Source: Olsenella uli DSM 7084 (lineage in GTDB: Bacteria; Actinomycetota; Coriobacteriia; Coriobacteriales; Atopobiaceae). Taken from it: 64,000 nt of DNA. Where the stretch lies: assembly GCF_000143845.1 (NCBI RefSeq), contig NC_014363.1, positions 295,186-359,185 on the forward strand. Direction: 5' to 3'. Below, one piece after another: positions 24,947 to 33,216 of the stretch. A model generated the notes under the pieces. That model saw only the letters and a program-made list of their open reading frames with translations. It made no database searches and was not told the DNA's origin. The position numbers were made by a program, and so were the translations under genes. Position 1 is the first letter of the stretch. Each line of letters starts with the position of its first letter.

Positions 24947-25821
24947 AGAGCCTCTCCCTTCAGGGTGAGTAACATGTACTCGTCGAGAGATGCGCGTTCG
25001 CAAGTGACGGTGGGAAGGGCGTCGTGCAATAGCTTGCGGTCGGGCACCAGCACGTCAGAGCTATATCCGTTTCTGAGGATTCGCAAGACTCCCTGCCCGA
25101 ACAGGCCGGCCCGCATGATCCTCTCGACGTCTTCCGACTTGCAGCGGGCGATGCCAGACGTGTCGCAGATGTCTTCCAGGGTCTTCTCGAACACCTTGCG
25201 CCCGCCGTCGATGCATACCACAATGTCGGCCAGCTTCTCCAGGTCGGTCGTGATGTGGCTGGACATGAGGATGCCCCGTCCCTCGTGGGACATGTGGTCG
25301 CGCAAGAGGTCAAGCACTTCGTCGCGGGCCAGGGGGTCCAGACCGGACGTGGCTTCGTCGAGTAGCAGCAGGTCAGGTTCGTGGGCGAGGGCGAATGCCA
25401 GTTGCAGCCTCATCCCCATGCCGCGGGAGAGCCTCCTGACCTTCTTCGTCGCCGAGATGCCAGCGTCTCTCAGCAACGTGTCGAAGCGACCCTGTCGCCA
25501 GCTGCCAAACGCGCGACGCCCCAGCCTGCCGACGTCTGCAGCCGTCATCTCCGCAGGAAACGGACAGCTGTCCAGGACGACCCCGATGCGTCGCTTGACT
25601 TCCACGCAGGGCCCGTCGTCGTCGGCCCTCCCAAACAGCTCGATGTGTCCGGCATCAGGGAAGATCAGGCCGAGAACGGCCTTCATCGTGGTGCTCTTGC
25701 CCGCGCCGTTTTTGCCGATAAGGCCGACCACGTGACCGTCTGGTACGCTGAGCTCCATCTTTTGAAGGGAGAAGTCCCCATAGGACTTCGTGAGTCCCTG
25801 TATCTTGAGCAGATCTGGCAT
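24943..25821 (-). CDS. ABC transporter ATP-binding protein
   Basis: 292 aa. Walker A GKNGAGKST (~37-45), signature-like LSRGMGMRLQ, Walker B LLLLDEAT and an H-loop (MSSHITTD). The signature lacks the usual LSGGQ Gln pattern, as in YtrB-like ATPases. A ~70-residue C-terminal extension follows. It overlaps the permease gene by 4 nt and follows the GntR gene by 45 bp. Confidence 0.92.
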   Translation of the reverse strand: MPDLLKIQGLTKSYGDFSLQKMELSVPDGHVVGLIGKNGAGKSTTMKAVLGLIFPDAGHIELFGRADDDGPCVEVKRRIGVVLDSCPFPAEMTAADVGRLGRRAFGSWRQGRFDTLLRDAGISATKKVRRLSRGMGMRLQLAFALAHEPDLLLLDEATSGLDPLARDEVLDLLRDHMSHEGRGILMSSHITTDLEKLADIVVCIDGGRKVFEKTLEDICDTSGIARCKSEDVERIMRAGLFGQGVLRILRNGYSSDVLVPDRKLLHDALPTVTCERASLDEYMLLTLKGEAL

Positions 25822-25866
25822 GAGTCGCTCCTTACGCTCCGTGGACGGATTTACGGGCAGGCGTCG

Positions 25867-26244
25867 CTACATATCGGCTTCGGCAAGCGTGTCGAGCATC
25901 TCGTGCAGATCGGTCACGGTGATCCCTGCCGCACTCGCATCTGCCAGGGCCTGTTCGAGCAGGCCCTCCACCTCACGAAGCCTCTCCTCGCGCAGCAGCT
26001 CGAGGTTGCCGCGCGCGACGAAGCTGCCCCGACCCTGGACCGTCTCGATGAAGCCGAGGGACTCGAGGTCAGAGTAGGCGCGTTTGGTGGTGATGACGCT
26101 CACGTGGAGGTCTCCCGCAAGCGCCCTGATCGAAGGCAACTGCTGGCCCGCGGCAAGGTCGCCCGAGAGGATGGCTTCCTTCACCTGGGAAGATATCTGC
26201 TCGTAGATGGGTCGTTCGCTTGTGTTCGATATGACGATGTCCAC
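25867..26244 (-). CDS. GntR-family regulator, YtrA subfamily
   Basis: 125 aa. The N-terminal winged HTH (RPIYEQISSQVKEAILSG, then QQLPSIRALAGDLHVS) is followed by only ~50 residues, the short dimerisation arm typical of YtrA regulators. It represses the ABC operon it heads. A perfect 10-bp inverted repeat 85-116 bp upstream is the likely operator. Confidence 0.92.
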   Translation of the reverse strand: MDIVISNTSERPIYEQISSQVKEAILSGDLAAGQQLPSIRALAGDLHVSVITTKRAYSDLESLGFIETVQGRGSFVARGNLELLREERLREVEGLLEQALADASAAGITVTDLHEMLDTLAEADM

Positions 26245-26328
26245 CCGTCGCCCCTCTCCCGCGACCTGTGACTGGCATCCCAGCCATTACCATGGTGCAG
26301 CTTGGCAGCCGTACCTTTCCTGTATAAT

Positions 26329-26360
26329 TGTATATATATGATAGATACAGTATATATACA
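26329..26360 (-). promoter_or_regulatory. GntR/YtrA operator, perfect inverted repeat
   Basis: TGTATATATA (26329-26338) and TATATATACA (26351-26360) are exact inverted repeats with a 12-bp spacer. The flanks hold TATACA/TATAAT-like hexamers, so a promoter probably overlaps it. Confidence 0.65.
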
Positions 26361-26509
26361 CTAAGCACGGTCGTCAACGGTGAACGCCACGCGTCACTCA
26401 CTTCTGCCATATGTCCAGTCCTTGCGCAATCATGTGTCCCATTCGATGTGGCCGCCAGTCCTGTTCGGCGTGAGCATGGGTCTTTCCCGGTGTAATCACG
26501 GACCCCGTG

Positions 26510-26716
26510 TGTAACAAAATCGGCGGTTATGTGTGGTTTCCAAGGCCTTGAACCGGACGCCTTTCCCTATGGGCAGATTCTTCATAAAATGATATATAGA
26601 TATAACTGCGTATATATGTTTTGATTCGGACGAGTAGCATGCTCTGTCGGTCCGTCTCGAGTGTGTGGCGACAAAAAGTAGAGAGAAAACCACACATAAC
26701 CGCCGATTTTGTTACA
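26510..26716. repeat. Inverted-repeat-bounded element 1 (possible inverton or MITE)
   Basis: A perfect 30-bp inverted repeat (26510-26539 and 26687-26716) bounds a 147-bp AT-rich interior. Each arm reads TGTAACAAAA, then TCGGCGGT, then TATGTGTGGTTT. The outer blocks recur in element 2 (42657-42851) while the middle 8 bp differ. There is no coding sequence and no clear target duplication. Confidence 0.65.
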
Positions 26717-26720
26717 TGCA

Positions 26721-26752
26721 GTGATTCTGGGTCCGCTTGGGCCCAGAATCAC
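26721..26752 (-). terminator. Hairpin terminator of the ZIP gene
   Basis: An 11-bp stem GTGATTCTGGG/CCCAGAATCAC, immediately after the ZIP stop on the minus strand. Confidence 0.65.
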
Positions 26753-26759
26753 GACCCGC

Positions 26760-27557
26760 CTAGCCCAGACCCACGTCAAGGGCCATCATCACGGTGAAGC
26801 CGAGCGCAAAGGCTATGACGCCCCAGTTGGAGTGCTCCCCCTCGCTCATCTCGGGGATGAGTTCCTCCACGACAACGTACATCATGGCACCGGCAGCGAA
26901 GCTCAGCAGGTGGGGGAGGGCGGCCGTCACCTGGCTGGCAGCGGCGATGGTGATGACGGCCCCGATGGGCTCGACGATGCCCGACGCAAAGCCGCCTAGG
27001 AACGCCCGCGACTTGCTGTCACCCCCGGCGCGCAGCGGCATCGAGATGATGGCTCCCTCGGGGAAGTTCTGGATTGCGATGCCCAGCGAGAGAGCGAAGG
27101 CACCCGCTGCGGTGAGAGCCCGGCTTCCCGCCAGGAGGCCCGCATACGCCACGCCCACGGCCATCCCCTCGGGGATGTTGTGGAGCGTGACGGCCAGTAC
27201 CATGAGGGAGTTGCGGGTAAGCCCGCTGCGTGGCCCCTCCGCCTTGGAGGCGCCCAGGTGCAGGTGGGGGATGACGCTGTCGAGCACCAGCAAGAACGCG
27301 ATCCCCACCCAGAATCCCACGAACGCCGGGACCCAGGCCATGCGTCCCATGCCCCCGCTGCTCTCTATGGCAGGAATGATGAGCGACCAGATGGATGCTG
27401 CGACCATGACGCCGGCGGCAAAGCCCGTGAGGATGCGGCTGACCGTCCTGCTGAGATTGCCTCGCATGAGGAAGACCATCGCCGCGCCTGCCGTGGTACC
27501 AAAGAGCGGCAGGCCCAGACCCACGAAGAGGTTCGAGAGGGAATCCGAGACGTCCAT
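26760..27557 (-). CDS. ZIP-family divalent metal transporter
   Basis: 265 aa with about eight hydrophobic segments. The metal-binding motifs HNIPEG (helix 4) and QNFPEGA (helix 5) are those of the ZupT/GufA branch, which imports zinc and other divalent metals. A His-containing loop (PHLHLGASKAEG) lies between helices 3 and 4, and EELIPE follows. It is a single-gene unit. No metal-responsive operator was recognised upstream. Confidence 0.92.
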   Translation of the reverse strand: MDVSDSLSNLFVGLGLPLFGTTAGAAMVFLMRGNLSRTVSRILTGFAAGVMVAASIWSLIIPAIESSGGMGRMAWVPAFVGFWVGIAFLLVLDSVIPHLHLGASKAEGPRSGLTRNSLMVLAVTLHNIPEGMAVGVAYAGLLAGSRALTAAGAFALSLGIAIQNFPEGAIISMPLRAGGDSKSRAFLGGFASGIVEPIGAVITIAAASQVTAALPHLLSFAAGAMMYVVVEELIPEMSEGEHSNWGVIAFALGFTVMMALDVGLG

Positions 27558-27755
27558 GTAACGCTCCTTGTATCCAAGCCGTGGCGGCCTCTGGGGGAAT
27601 GCTTGGGGGCCGGCGTCTCAACCCCCTCAGAATCGCCCGAGGCTATGAGCCACACTAATCTAGCCATCGCACAGGTTCCTGATACCCGCTGGATGCCTTT
27701 CGAGCCGTGCGGCATTACGACAGCGAGAAAAGGCAAAAGAAGCGAGAAGAAAGAG

Positions 27756-27791
27756 GCGGCCATCCCGTAGGGCGACTGCCCGGATGGCCGC
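27756..27791 (-). terminator. Terminator of hydroxyacyl-CoA dehydrogenase gene
   Basis: A 10-bp stem GCGGCCATCC/GGATGGCCGC, followed on the minus strand by CTCTTTCTTCTC. Nothing else is evident in the 27558-27863 gap apart from the ZIP gene's upstream region. Confidence 0.7.
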
Positions 27792-27863
27792 TCGTCGTTG
27801 CACGGGGGCATATGGGTACGCTCATGGCACCCGTTGCCCCTGTGCGACGCGTGACGCCATGCG

Positions 27864-28799
27864 CTACTTGTGGTAGTCGAAGAAGCCCTTGCCGGCGTTG
27901 ACGCCCGTCTCGCCTGCGTCGATCTTGGCCTTGAGCTTGGATGCGATCTTGCCCTGGACGGTCTCGGGGTCCTTGGAGCGCGGGTCCATGATTACGATGT
28001 TGTAGGCGGTGGTCAGCCCGACGACGTCGAGGATGCGGAACGGACCGGCAGGTGCGCCTGTGCCCAGCTGCCAGGTCTTGTCGATGGTCTCGGGGTCGGC
28101 GACGCCGTTTGCCCAGAGTGCCTCGGCGGCGTTCAGGAAGGGCACGAGCATGGAGTTGAGGATGTAGCCCGGCTGCTCCTTGTGCAGGCACAGGGGCACC
28201 ATGCCGATGGCCTCGGCGAACTCGACGACCTGGTCGTAGTACGCCTGTCCGGTGCCGGCGTGGCCCATGACCTCGCCGGTGTTGTTGCGCCAGATCTCGT
28301 TGGCGAAGTGGAGGGCCAGGTACTTCTCGGGACGGCCGGTGGCCTCGGCGAAGGCGCTGGGAAGCATGGTGGAGGAGTTGGTGGCGATGACGGTCCTCTC
28401 GGGGAGGTGCTTGGCGAGCTCCTGGTAGAAGGCGATCTTCTGTGCCGGGTCCTCGGCGATGGACTCGATCACCAGATCGGCGTCTGCGGCCTCGTCGTAG
28501 CTGGTGGTGAGCTTGAGGCTGGCGTAGGCGCGCTCGACCTGCTCCTTGAGGGCGTCGATGCCGGCGTCGTCGGGACGCTCCGGCCCGAAGCCGCGTGCCC
28601 AGGCCGCTGGGTTGGTCTTCGCGGCCTCAAGGGTCTGCAGGTAGATGGTGCGCAAGCGCTCGAACTTGGGCTTGGCTCGTCCGATGGAGGCGTCGCTTCT
28701 CAGCCAGACGGTGACGTCGAAGCCCCGAAACGCGCTCTGGAACGCGATCTGGCTGCCGAGCACGCCACCGCCCGCAACGGTTACCTTCTTGAAGTCCAT
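27864..28799 (-). CDS. 3-hydroxyacyl-CoA (3-hydroxybutyryl-CoA) dehydrogenase
   Basis: 311 aa. The N-terminal Rossmann fold begins VAGGGVLGSQIA. ATNSSTM and LHFANE carry the catalytic Ser/His region of 3-hydroxyacyl-CoA dehydrogenases. The C-terminal domain (GFFDYHK end) fits the dimerisation fold. It converts 3-hydroxyacyl-CoA and 3-ketoacyl-CoA with NAD(P). It stands alone with no thiolase or crotonase neighbour, so the pathway is uncertain. A U-rich terminator follows. Confidence 0.9.
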   Translation of the reverse strand: MDFKKVTVAGGGVLGSQIAFQSAFRGFDVTVWLRSDASIGRAKPKFERLRTIYLQTLEAAKTNPAAWARGFGPERPDDAGIDALKEQVERAYASLKLTTSYDEAADADLVIESIAEDPAQKIAFYQELAKHLPERTVIATNSSTMLPSAFAEATGRPEKYLALHFANEIWRNNTGEVMGHAGTGQAYYDQVVEFAEAIGMVPLCLHKEQPGYILNSMLVPFLNAAEALWANGVADPETIDKTWQLGTGAPAGPFRILDVVGLTTAYNIVIMDPRSKDPETVQGKIASKLKAKIDAGETGVNAGKGFFDYHK

Positions 28800-29036
28800 G
28801 GACCAATCCCTTCTCGTCGCGACGCCCTACGCCCCGATGGGCGAAGGGCGCCTTTTCGTATACGCACGCTTGTGAGGGGAGTGTTCCCATATTTCCCATG
28901 GGCAATCGGTGGTTGCGACAAATTTCAGGCCATGGGCCAAGGTGGCGCTTCGACGGGGTCGCGCTGGGTACAAGGGGAGGGTCATCGACGATCTGGATGG
29001 GGATCCGTCACGTGATTCCCGAAGGGGGAGAGCAGC

Positions 29037-29405
29037 ATGGATCTTGTGACGATCGTTCTGGCCACGCTTGTGGCCGTGGAGTTCCTCTACATCATGTACC
29101 TTGAGGCCTTTGCAACCACATCCGAGAAGACCGCGCAGGTCTTTGGCATGCCCGTCGAGGAGCTGGGCCGTGACTCCGTCAGGACGCTCTTCAAGAACCA
29201 GGGTATCTACAATGGCCTTGTGGCGGTCATGGTGCTGGTGTCCGTCTACCTGTTTGCCAGCCTTCCCGTCATCATCATGCTCATGTGCTTCATCATCCTG
29301 GTGGCGCTCTATGGAAGCCTGACCAGCAACCCCCGTATCATCCTCATGCAAGGTGGCCTCGCCATCCTGACGCTCCTGAGCGCCATCTGGACCTTGTTGG
29401 TGTAG
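29037..29405 (+). CDS. DUF1304 membrane protein
   Basis: 122 aa with four hydrophobic segments. The conserved DUF1304 pattern is visible: EFLYIMYLEAFATTSEKTAQ at the start, LFKNQGIYNGLVA in the middle and QGGLAILTLL near the end. Function unknown. The start has GGGGGAGAG upstream. It is a single gene, divergent from the dehydrogenase. Confidence 0.92.
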   Translation: MDLVTIVLATLVAVEFLYIMYLEAFATTSEKTAQVFGMPVEELGRDSVRTLFKNQGIYNGLVAVMVLVSVYLFASLPVIIMLMCFIILVALYGSLTSNPRIILMQGGLAILTLLSAIWTLLV

Positions 29406-29512
29406 GTGCCCACCGACCAGTGGGAGGCCTGGTCGGGAAAGGCGTACTGCCTTTGCCGTCGTGTGCCCGCCATGGACCGCCCGTGGAGGGCCTGGCGTCC
29501 GATGCCCGTCGG

Positions 29513-29571
29513 TTGACACCCGTGGGTCCCTCCCTATACTGATAAAACGAAATTTGAATTCAATTTCATTC
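29513..29571 (+). promoter_or_regulatory. Sigma-70 promoter with overlapping Fur-family box
   Basis: TTGACA (29513-29518) and TATACT (29535-29540) have a 16-bp spacer. The near-palindrome GAAATTTGAATTCAATTTC (29549-29567) starts at the expected transcription start, a repressor position. It probably controls the regulator and the zinc ABC operon. Confidence 0.65.
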
Positions 29572-29688
29572 TGATGGGAGATTCTCGTCCTGGCGAGTGG
29601 CTTTTGTTGCGGTGAGTGATCTCGGGACGATTTCGTTTCGGCGGGCGGTCCCGTCCTGCCGGGTATGTGCATGGGAAGGAGCGACGTG

Positions 29689-30102
29689 GTGGCAAGAGGG
29701 AGCTACAACACGCGCCAGCGCAAGGCCGTCCAGGCCTTCCTGCAGGATCATGCCAGTCGCTACCTCAGCGTCGATGATATCTATGCCATGTTGCGCGAGC
29801 AGGGCGTCGAGGTGGGTCGCACGACGGTCTACCGCACGCTCGAGGCCTTCGTCGGCGAAGGCCTCGTCTCCAAGGCGACCATGCCGGACGGGGGCGAGTC
29901 GCGCTATCGCCTGGTCGAGCCGGGCCACGAGGAGGCCGGTCGGCTCGTCTGCCTGGACTGTGGGCGTGTCATATCCATCGATTGCGCCGCTTTTCAGGAG
30001 TTCTCCCGTCACGTGCGCTCCGACCACGACTTCGACGTCGACCTTGCGCGTACGGTGCTCTACGGCCGCTGCTCCGCATGTCGTACGGGGGTCGCCCGAT
30101 GA
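29689..30102 (+). CDS. Fur-family metalloregulator (Zur-like by context)
   Basis: 137 aa from GTG 29689. GTG 29686 and ATG 29665 are alternatives, but AAGGAG at 29676-29681 fits 29689 best. Winged HTH (RGSYNTRQRKAVQAFL, then VGRTTVYRTLEAF), then the dimerisation domain with two CxxC pairs (CLDC, CSAC) for structural zinc. The usual HHDH sensor stretch is replaced by GHEEAGRL, so metal sensing may differ from classical Fur. It precedes a zinc-type ABC operon. Confidence 0.88.
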   Translation: MARGSYNTRQRKAVQAFLQDHASRYLSVDDIYAMLREQGVEVGRTTVYRTLEAFVGEGLVSKATMPDGGESRYRLVEPGHEEAGRLVCLDCGRVISIDCAAFQEFSRHVRSDHDFDVDLARTVLYGRCSACRTGVAR

Positions 30103-30353
30103 TGGCCCCCTTTCATGTCGCAACGGATTGCACCGAAACGGCCCGTATCGCCGCGTCTCGCTCTACCGCAGGCCGTGCCGCCATGTCCGTGCGCTCCGCC
30201 ACAACGCGTACGGCTGCCGTTCGGGGTGCCTTGCTGGCGGTGCTCTCGCCCGTGGCGCTGGGGGTACGTCTGGACATCTAGGCCATCCTGCTCCGGCCGA
30301 CGACCAGGCGATCACGACCCGTCAGACATATTCACGTCACTTTAGGAGGACCT

Positions 30354-31379
30354 ATGCGCTCCAGCATTCTCGGCAACATCAACCTTTCCTGCACCAGGCG
30401 CGGCATGCTGGGCCTTTCCGCTCTCGCCGCGGGCTCCATCCTGGCAGGCTGTTCCGCCGCTGGTATGAAGGGCGGTTCGTCAGATGCTTCCGGCGACGCC
30501 AAGCTGAAGGTCTCCGCAAGCTTCTATCCCATGTACGACTTCGCCCAGAAGGTGGGCGGGGACCGCGTGGACGTGACCTGCCTCGTGCCGGCGGGAACCG
30601 AGCCCCATGACTGGGAGCCCTCGACGTCCGACATCCGTGCGATCTCCGAGACGGACGTGCTCGTCTACAGCGGTGCAGGCATGGAGCATTGGGTGAGCGA
30701 CGTCCTCGACGGCATCTCCAACGACAAGCTCGTGACCGTCGAGGCCAGTGACGGTGTCAAGCTGCGGGAGCTTTCCGCGGAGGCCCAGGCCGAGGAGGCG
30801 GAGGAGCACGCTCACGAGGGCCATGACCACGATCACGGCCACGGCGAGGATGCCTCGGCCACCGACCCGCACGTGTGGCTCGCCCCCCTCAACGCCAAGA
30901 CCCAGCTTGGCAACATCCGTGACGCCCTCGTGAAGGCCGACCCGGATGGCAAGGAGACCTACGACGCCAACTTCGAGAAGTGGGCGGCGGAGCTCGAGAC
31001 CCTGGACTCCGAGTTCTCGAACGGCCTTACCGACCTGCCCAACAAGACCATTGTCGTCTCGCACGAGGCCTTTGGCTACCTCTGCGACGCCTATGGCCTC
31101 ACGCAGATGCCCATCGAGGGCATCGAGGCCGACAGCGAGCCTGATGCCCAGCAGATGGCAAAGATCGTCGAGTTCGTGCAGGCGAACAACGTCAAGACGA
31201 TCTTCAGCGAGGAGCTGGTGAGCCCTAAGGTCGCCCAGGCCATCGCCGACGCCTCCGGCGCGTCCGTCGAGGAGCTCAACCCCCTCGAGGGGCTCTCCGA
31301 CGAGGAGCTTGCCGCAGGCGAGGACTATCTCTCCGTCATGCGTTCCAACCTCGATGCGTTGAAGAAGGCACTCTCCTAA
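30354..31379 (+). CDS. Zinc/manganese ABC transporter substrate-binding lipoprotein (ZnuA-like)
   Basis: 341 aa. A twin-Arg-containing lipoprotein signal (TRRGMLGLSALAAG, lipobox LAGC) is followed by a cluster A-I substrate-binding protein. A His/Glu/Asp-rich loop (HAHEGHDHDHGHGED, ~155-170) marks zinc-type members. Metal-site His residues lie in EPHDWEPS, DPHVWLAP and SHEAFGY. AGGAGG precedes the ATG by 5 nt. Its stop overlaps the ATPase start. Confidence 0.92.
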   Translation: MRSSILGNINLSCTRRGMLGLSALAAGSILAGCSAAGMKGGSSDASGDAKLKVSASFYPMYDFAQKVGGDRVDVTCLVPAGTEPHDWEPSTSDIRAISETDVLVYSGAGMEHWVSDVLDGISNDKLVTVEASDGVKLRELSAEAQAEEAEEHAHEGHDHDHGHGEDASATDPHVWLAPLNAKTQLGNIRDALVKADPDGKETYDANFEKWAAELETLDSEFSNGLTDLPNKTIVVSHEAFGYLCDAYGLTQMPIEGIEADSEPDAQQMAKIVEFVQANNVKTIFSEELVSPKVAQAIADASGASVEELNPLEGLSDEELAAGEDYLSVMRSNLDALKKALS

Positions 31380-32140
31380 TGACCGTTGGCACCTCTCAGG
31401 GAACCCACGCACCCATGTCCGGCACGTCTGTCACAGACGTGCCCGCATCCGACGTGTCCCCATCCCGCGTCCCTCCCGTCACGCTCGAGGGCGTCCACTT
31501 CTCCTATCGAGGCGAAGAGGTGCTGAGAGGTGCGGACCTTACGGTGGGCGCGGGTGAGATCTGCGCCCTCGTGGGCGATAACGGTGCCGGTAAGTCCACG
31601 ATCGCGCGTCTCGTCGTGGGGGAGCTTCGGCCCTCCCGTGGCGGGGTGCGCCTCTTTGGCCGAGACCCGCTGCATTTCCGGGACTGGAAGAGGGTCGGCT
31701 ATGTTCCACAGCTCCCGTCCGAGGCGGTCTCCCGCTTCCCGGCCAGCGTGTTCGAGCTGGTCGATGCCAGCCAGTGCCGGTCGCCTCGTGTGGGCTTGGC
31801 GTCGCGGCGCACGCGCAGGCGGCGCAGCATCGAGATGCTGGGTCGCGTGGGCATGGCAGACTTCGGCAGGCGGCTCATCCGCGAGCTCTCGGGTGGTCAG
31901 CTGCAGCGCGTTCGCCTGGCATGCGCACTCGTGAATGACCCACGGCTGCTCATCTTGGACGAACCCACCACGGGCCTGGACAGCGTGAGCCGCTCCGCGT
32001 TCTATAGCCTCGTCGCCGAGGCACATGTCTCGCACGGCCTTGCCATCCTGCTCGTCACCCACGACCTTGATGCGCTCCCAGAGCTTGACTGCAGCGTGGT
32101 CGAGGTCGTGGACGGGCTCGCGCGCAAGAGGGGGGAGTAG
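31379..32140 (+). CDS. Metal ABC transporter ATP-binding protein (ZnuC-like)
   Basis: 253 aa. After a ~35-residue leader it has Walker A GDNGAGKST, a Q-loop (YVPQLPSEA), the LSGGQLQR signature, Walker B LLILDEPT and H-loop THDLD. It starts inside the stop of the binding-protein gene, so translation is coupled. It energises metal uptake with the permease encoded 4 bp downstream. Confidence 0.93.
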   Translation: MTVGTSQGTHAPMSGTSVTDVPASDVSPSRVPPVTLEGVHFSYRGEEVLRGADLTVGAGEICALVGDNGAGKSTIARLVVGELRPSRGGVRLFGRDPLHFRDWKRVGYVPQLPSEAVSRFPASVFELVDASQCRSPRVGLASRRTRRRRSIEMLGRVGMADFGRRLIRELSGGQLQRVRLACALVNDPRLLILDEPTTGLDSVSRSAFYSLVAEAHVSHGLAILLVTHDLDALPELDCSVVEVVDGLARKRGE

Positions 32141-32144
32141 GCGG

Positions 32145-32948
32145 ATGCTGGAGTACGTGTTCATGCAGAGGGGACTGCTGGTGGGATCCCTTTTGGGCAT
32201 CGCTGTCCCCCTGGTGGGCGTCACCATCGTCCTCAAGCGCCTCTCGATGATCGGGGACGCGCTCTCGCATACCTCGCTCGCCGGCGTGGCCGGGGGCCTC
32301 GTGGCAGGGGCGAGTCCCGTGGCGGGTGCCATCGTGGCCTGCGTGGGCGGCGCCCTCTGCATCGAGGGCATACGGCGCAAGTTCAAGGATCAGTCCGAGC
32401 TTGCCGTCGCCGTGGTCATGGCGACGGGCATCGGTCTGGCGGGCGTGCTCTCGGGCTTCGTCCCCAACGCCTCGAGCTTCAACAGCTTCATGTTCGGTAG
32501 CATCCTCACCGTGACGGAGGGCGAGGTCCTCTCCATTGTGGTGGTCAGCGTGGTCTCCGTTGCCCTGTGCGTCACCCTGCGTCGCGAGCTCTTCCTCATG
32601 TCCTTCGACGAGAGGCACGCACGTGTGGTCGGGGTGCCGGTGGGCGCCGCGAACTTCGTCTTTGTCATGGTCGTGGCGCTGGTGGTTGCCGTCGCGTCGC
32701 GCACCGTGGGCTCGCTCATCGTGTCGTCCATGATGGTGGTTCCGGTGGCCTGTGCCCTTCAGCTCGCGCGCAGCTGGCGCCAGACCTGCATCATTGCGTG
32801 CTCCATCGGGGTCCTCACCACCGTCTCGGGCCTGGTGGTCTCGTACTACCTTGGTCTCAAGCCAGGCGGCACCATCGTTCTCGCGGCCGTCGCCCTGCTC
32901 CTTCTGGTGCTTTCCGCCAAGAAGCTGGCCGCGACCTTGCGACGCTGA
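32145..32948 (+). CDS. Metal ABC transporter permease (ZnuB-like)
   Basis: 267 aa with about eight hydrophobic segments, of the ABC-3 permease family. The conserved opening MQRGLLVGSLLGIAVPLVG and KRLSMIGDALSHTSLAGVA are characteristic. It completes the ZnuACB-type operon. The last ~20 residues form a membrane helix and a basic tail. Confidence 0.92.
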   Translation: MLEYVFMQRGLLVGSLLGIAVPLVGVTIVLKRLSMIGDALSHTSLAGVAGGLVAGASPVAGAIVACVGGALCIEGIRRKFKDQSELAVAVVMATGIGLAGVLSGFVPNASSFNSFMFGSILTVTEGEVLSIVVVSVVSVALCVTLRRELFLMSFDERHARVVGVPVGAANFVFVMVVALVVAVASRTVGSLIVSSMMVVPVACALQLARSWRQTCIIACSIGVLTTVSGLVVSYYLGLKPGGTIVLAAVALLLLVLSAKKLAATLRR

Positions 32949-33216
32949 TGCCGGCGGCACCGCTTGTCCCACATAACGCTACCATAGGTGCTTTCGCGTA
33001 CATCGCCTCCCCCAATATATGTAACGTGTAGGCCGGTCGGGGCTTGCATATCTATTGAGATTAGAGATAATGTCTCATACAAGGAGAGTCTCGTGGTTCG
33101 CATGGGCTGCGGCCATTGATGATCACAGAGGTGAAGACCAGGTCGTATAGGCATACTTGCGTTCGTTTGTCTGCCCCATGGCCAATGGGGTTCGGAGGAA
33201 TCGGCAGGGTATCCAG

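Larger units (their letters stand above)
26245..26759. other. 515-bp gene-free gap with operator, inverted-repeat element and terminator
   Basis: No supported gene. It holds the GntR operator (26329-26360), the 207-bp inverted-repeat element (26510-26716) and the ZIP-gene terminator (26721-26752). Short frames inside the element look non-coding. Confidence 0.7.

Noticed and set aside
26510-26716. Element 1 as a remnant insertion sequence with a transposase.
   Set aside because: The interior is 147 bp with no frame resembling a transposase and no clear target-site duplication.
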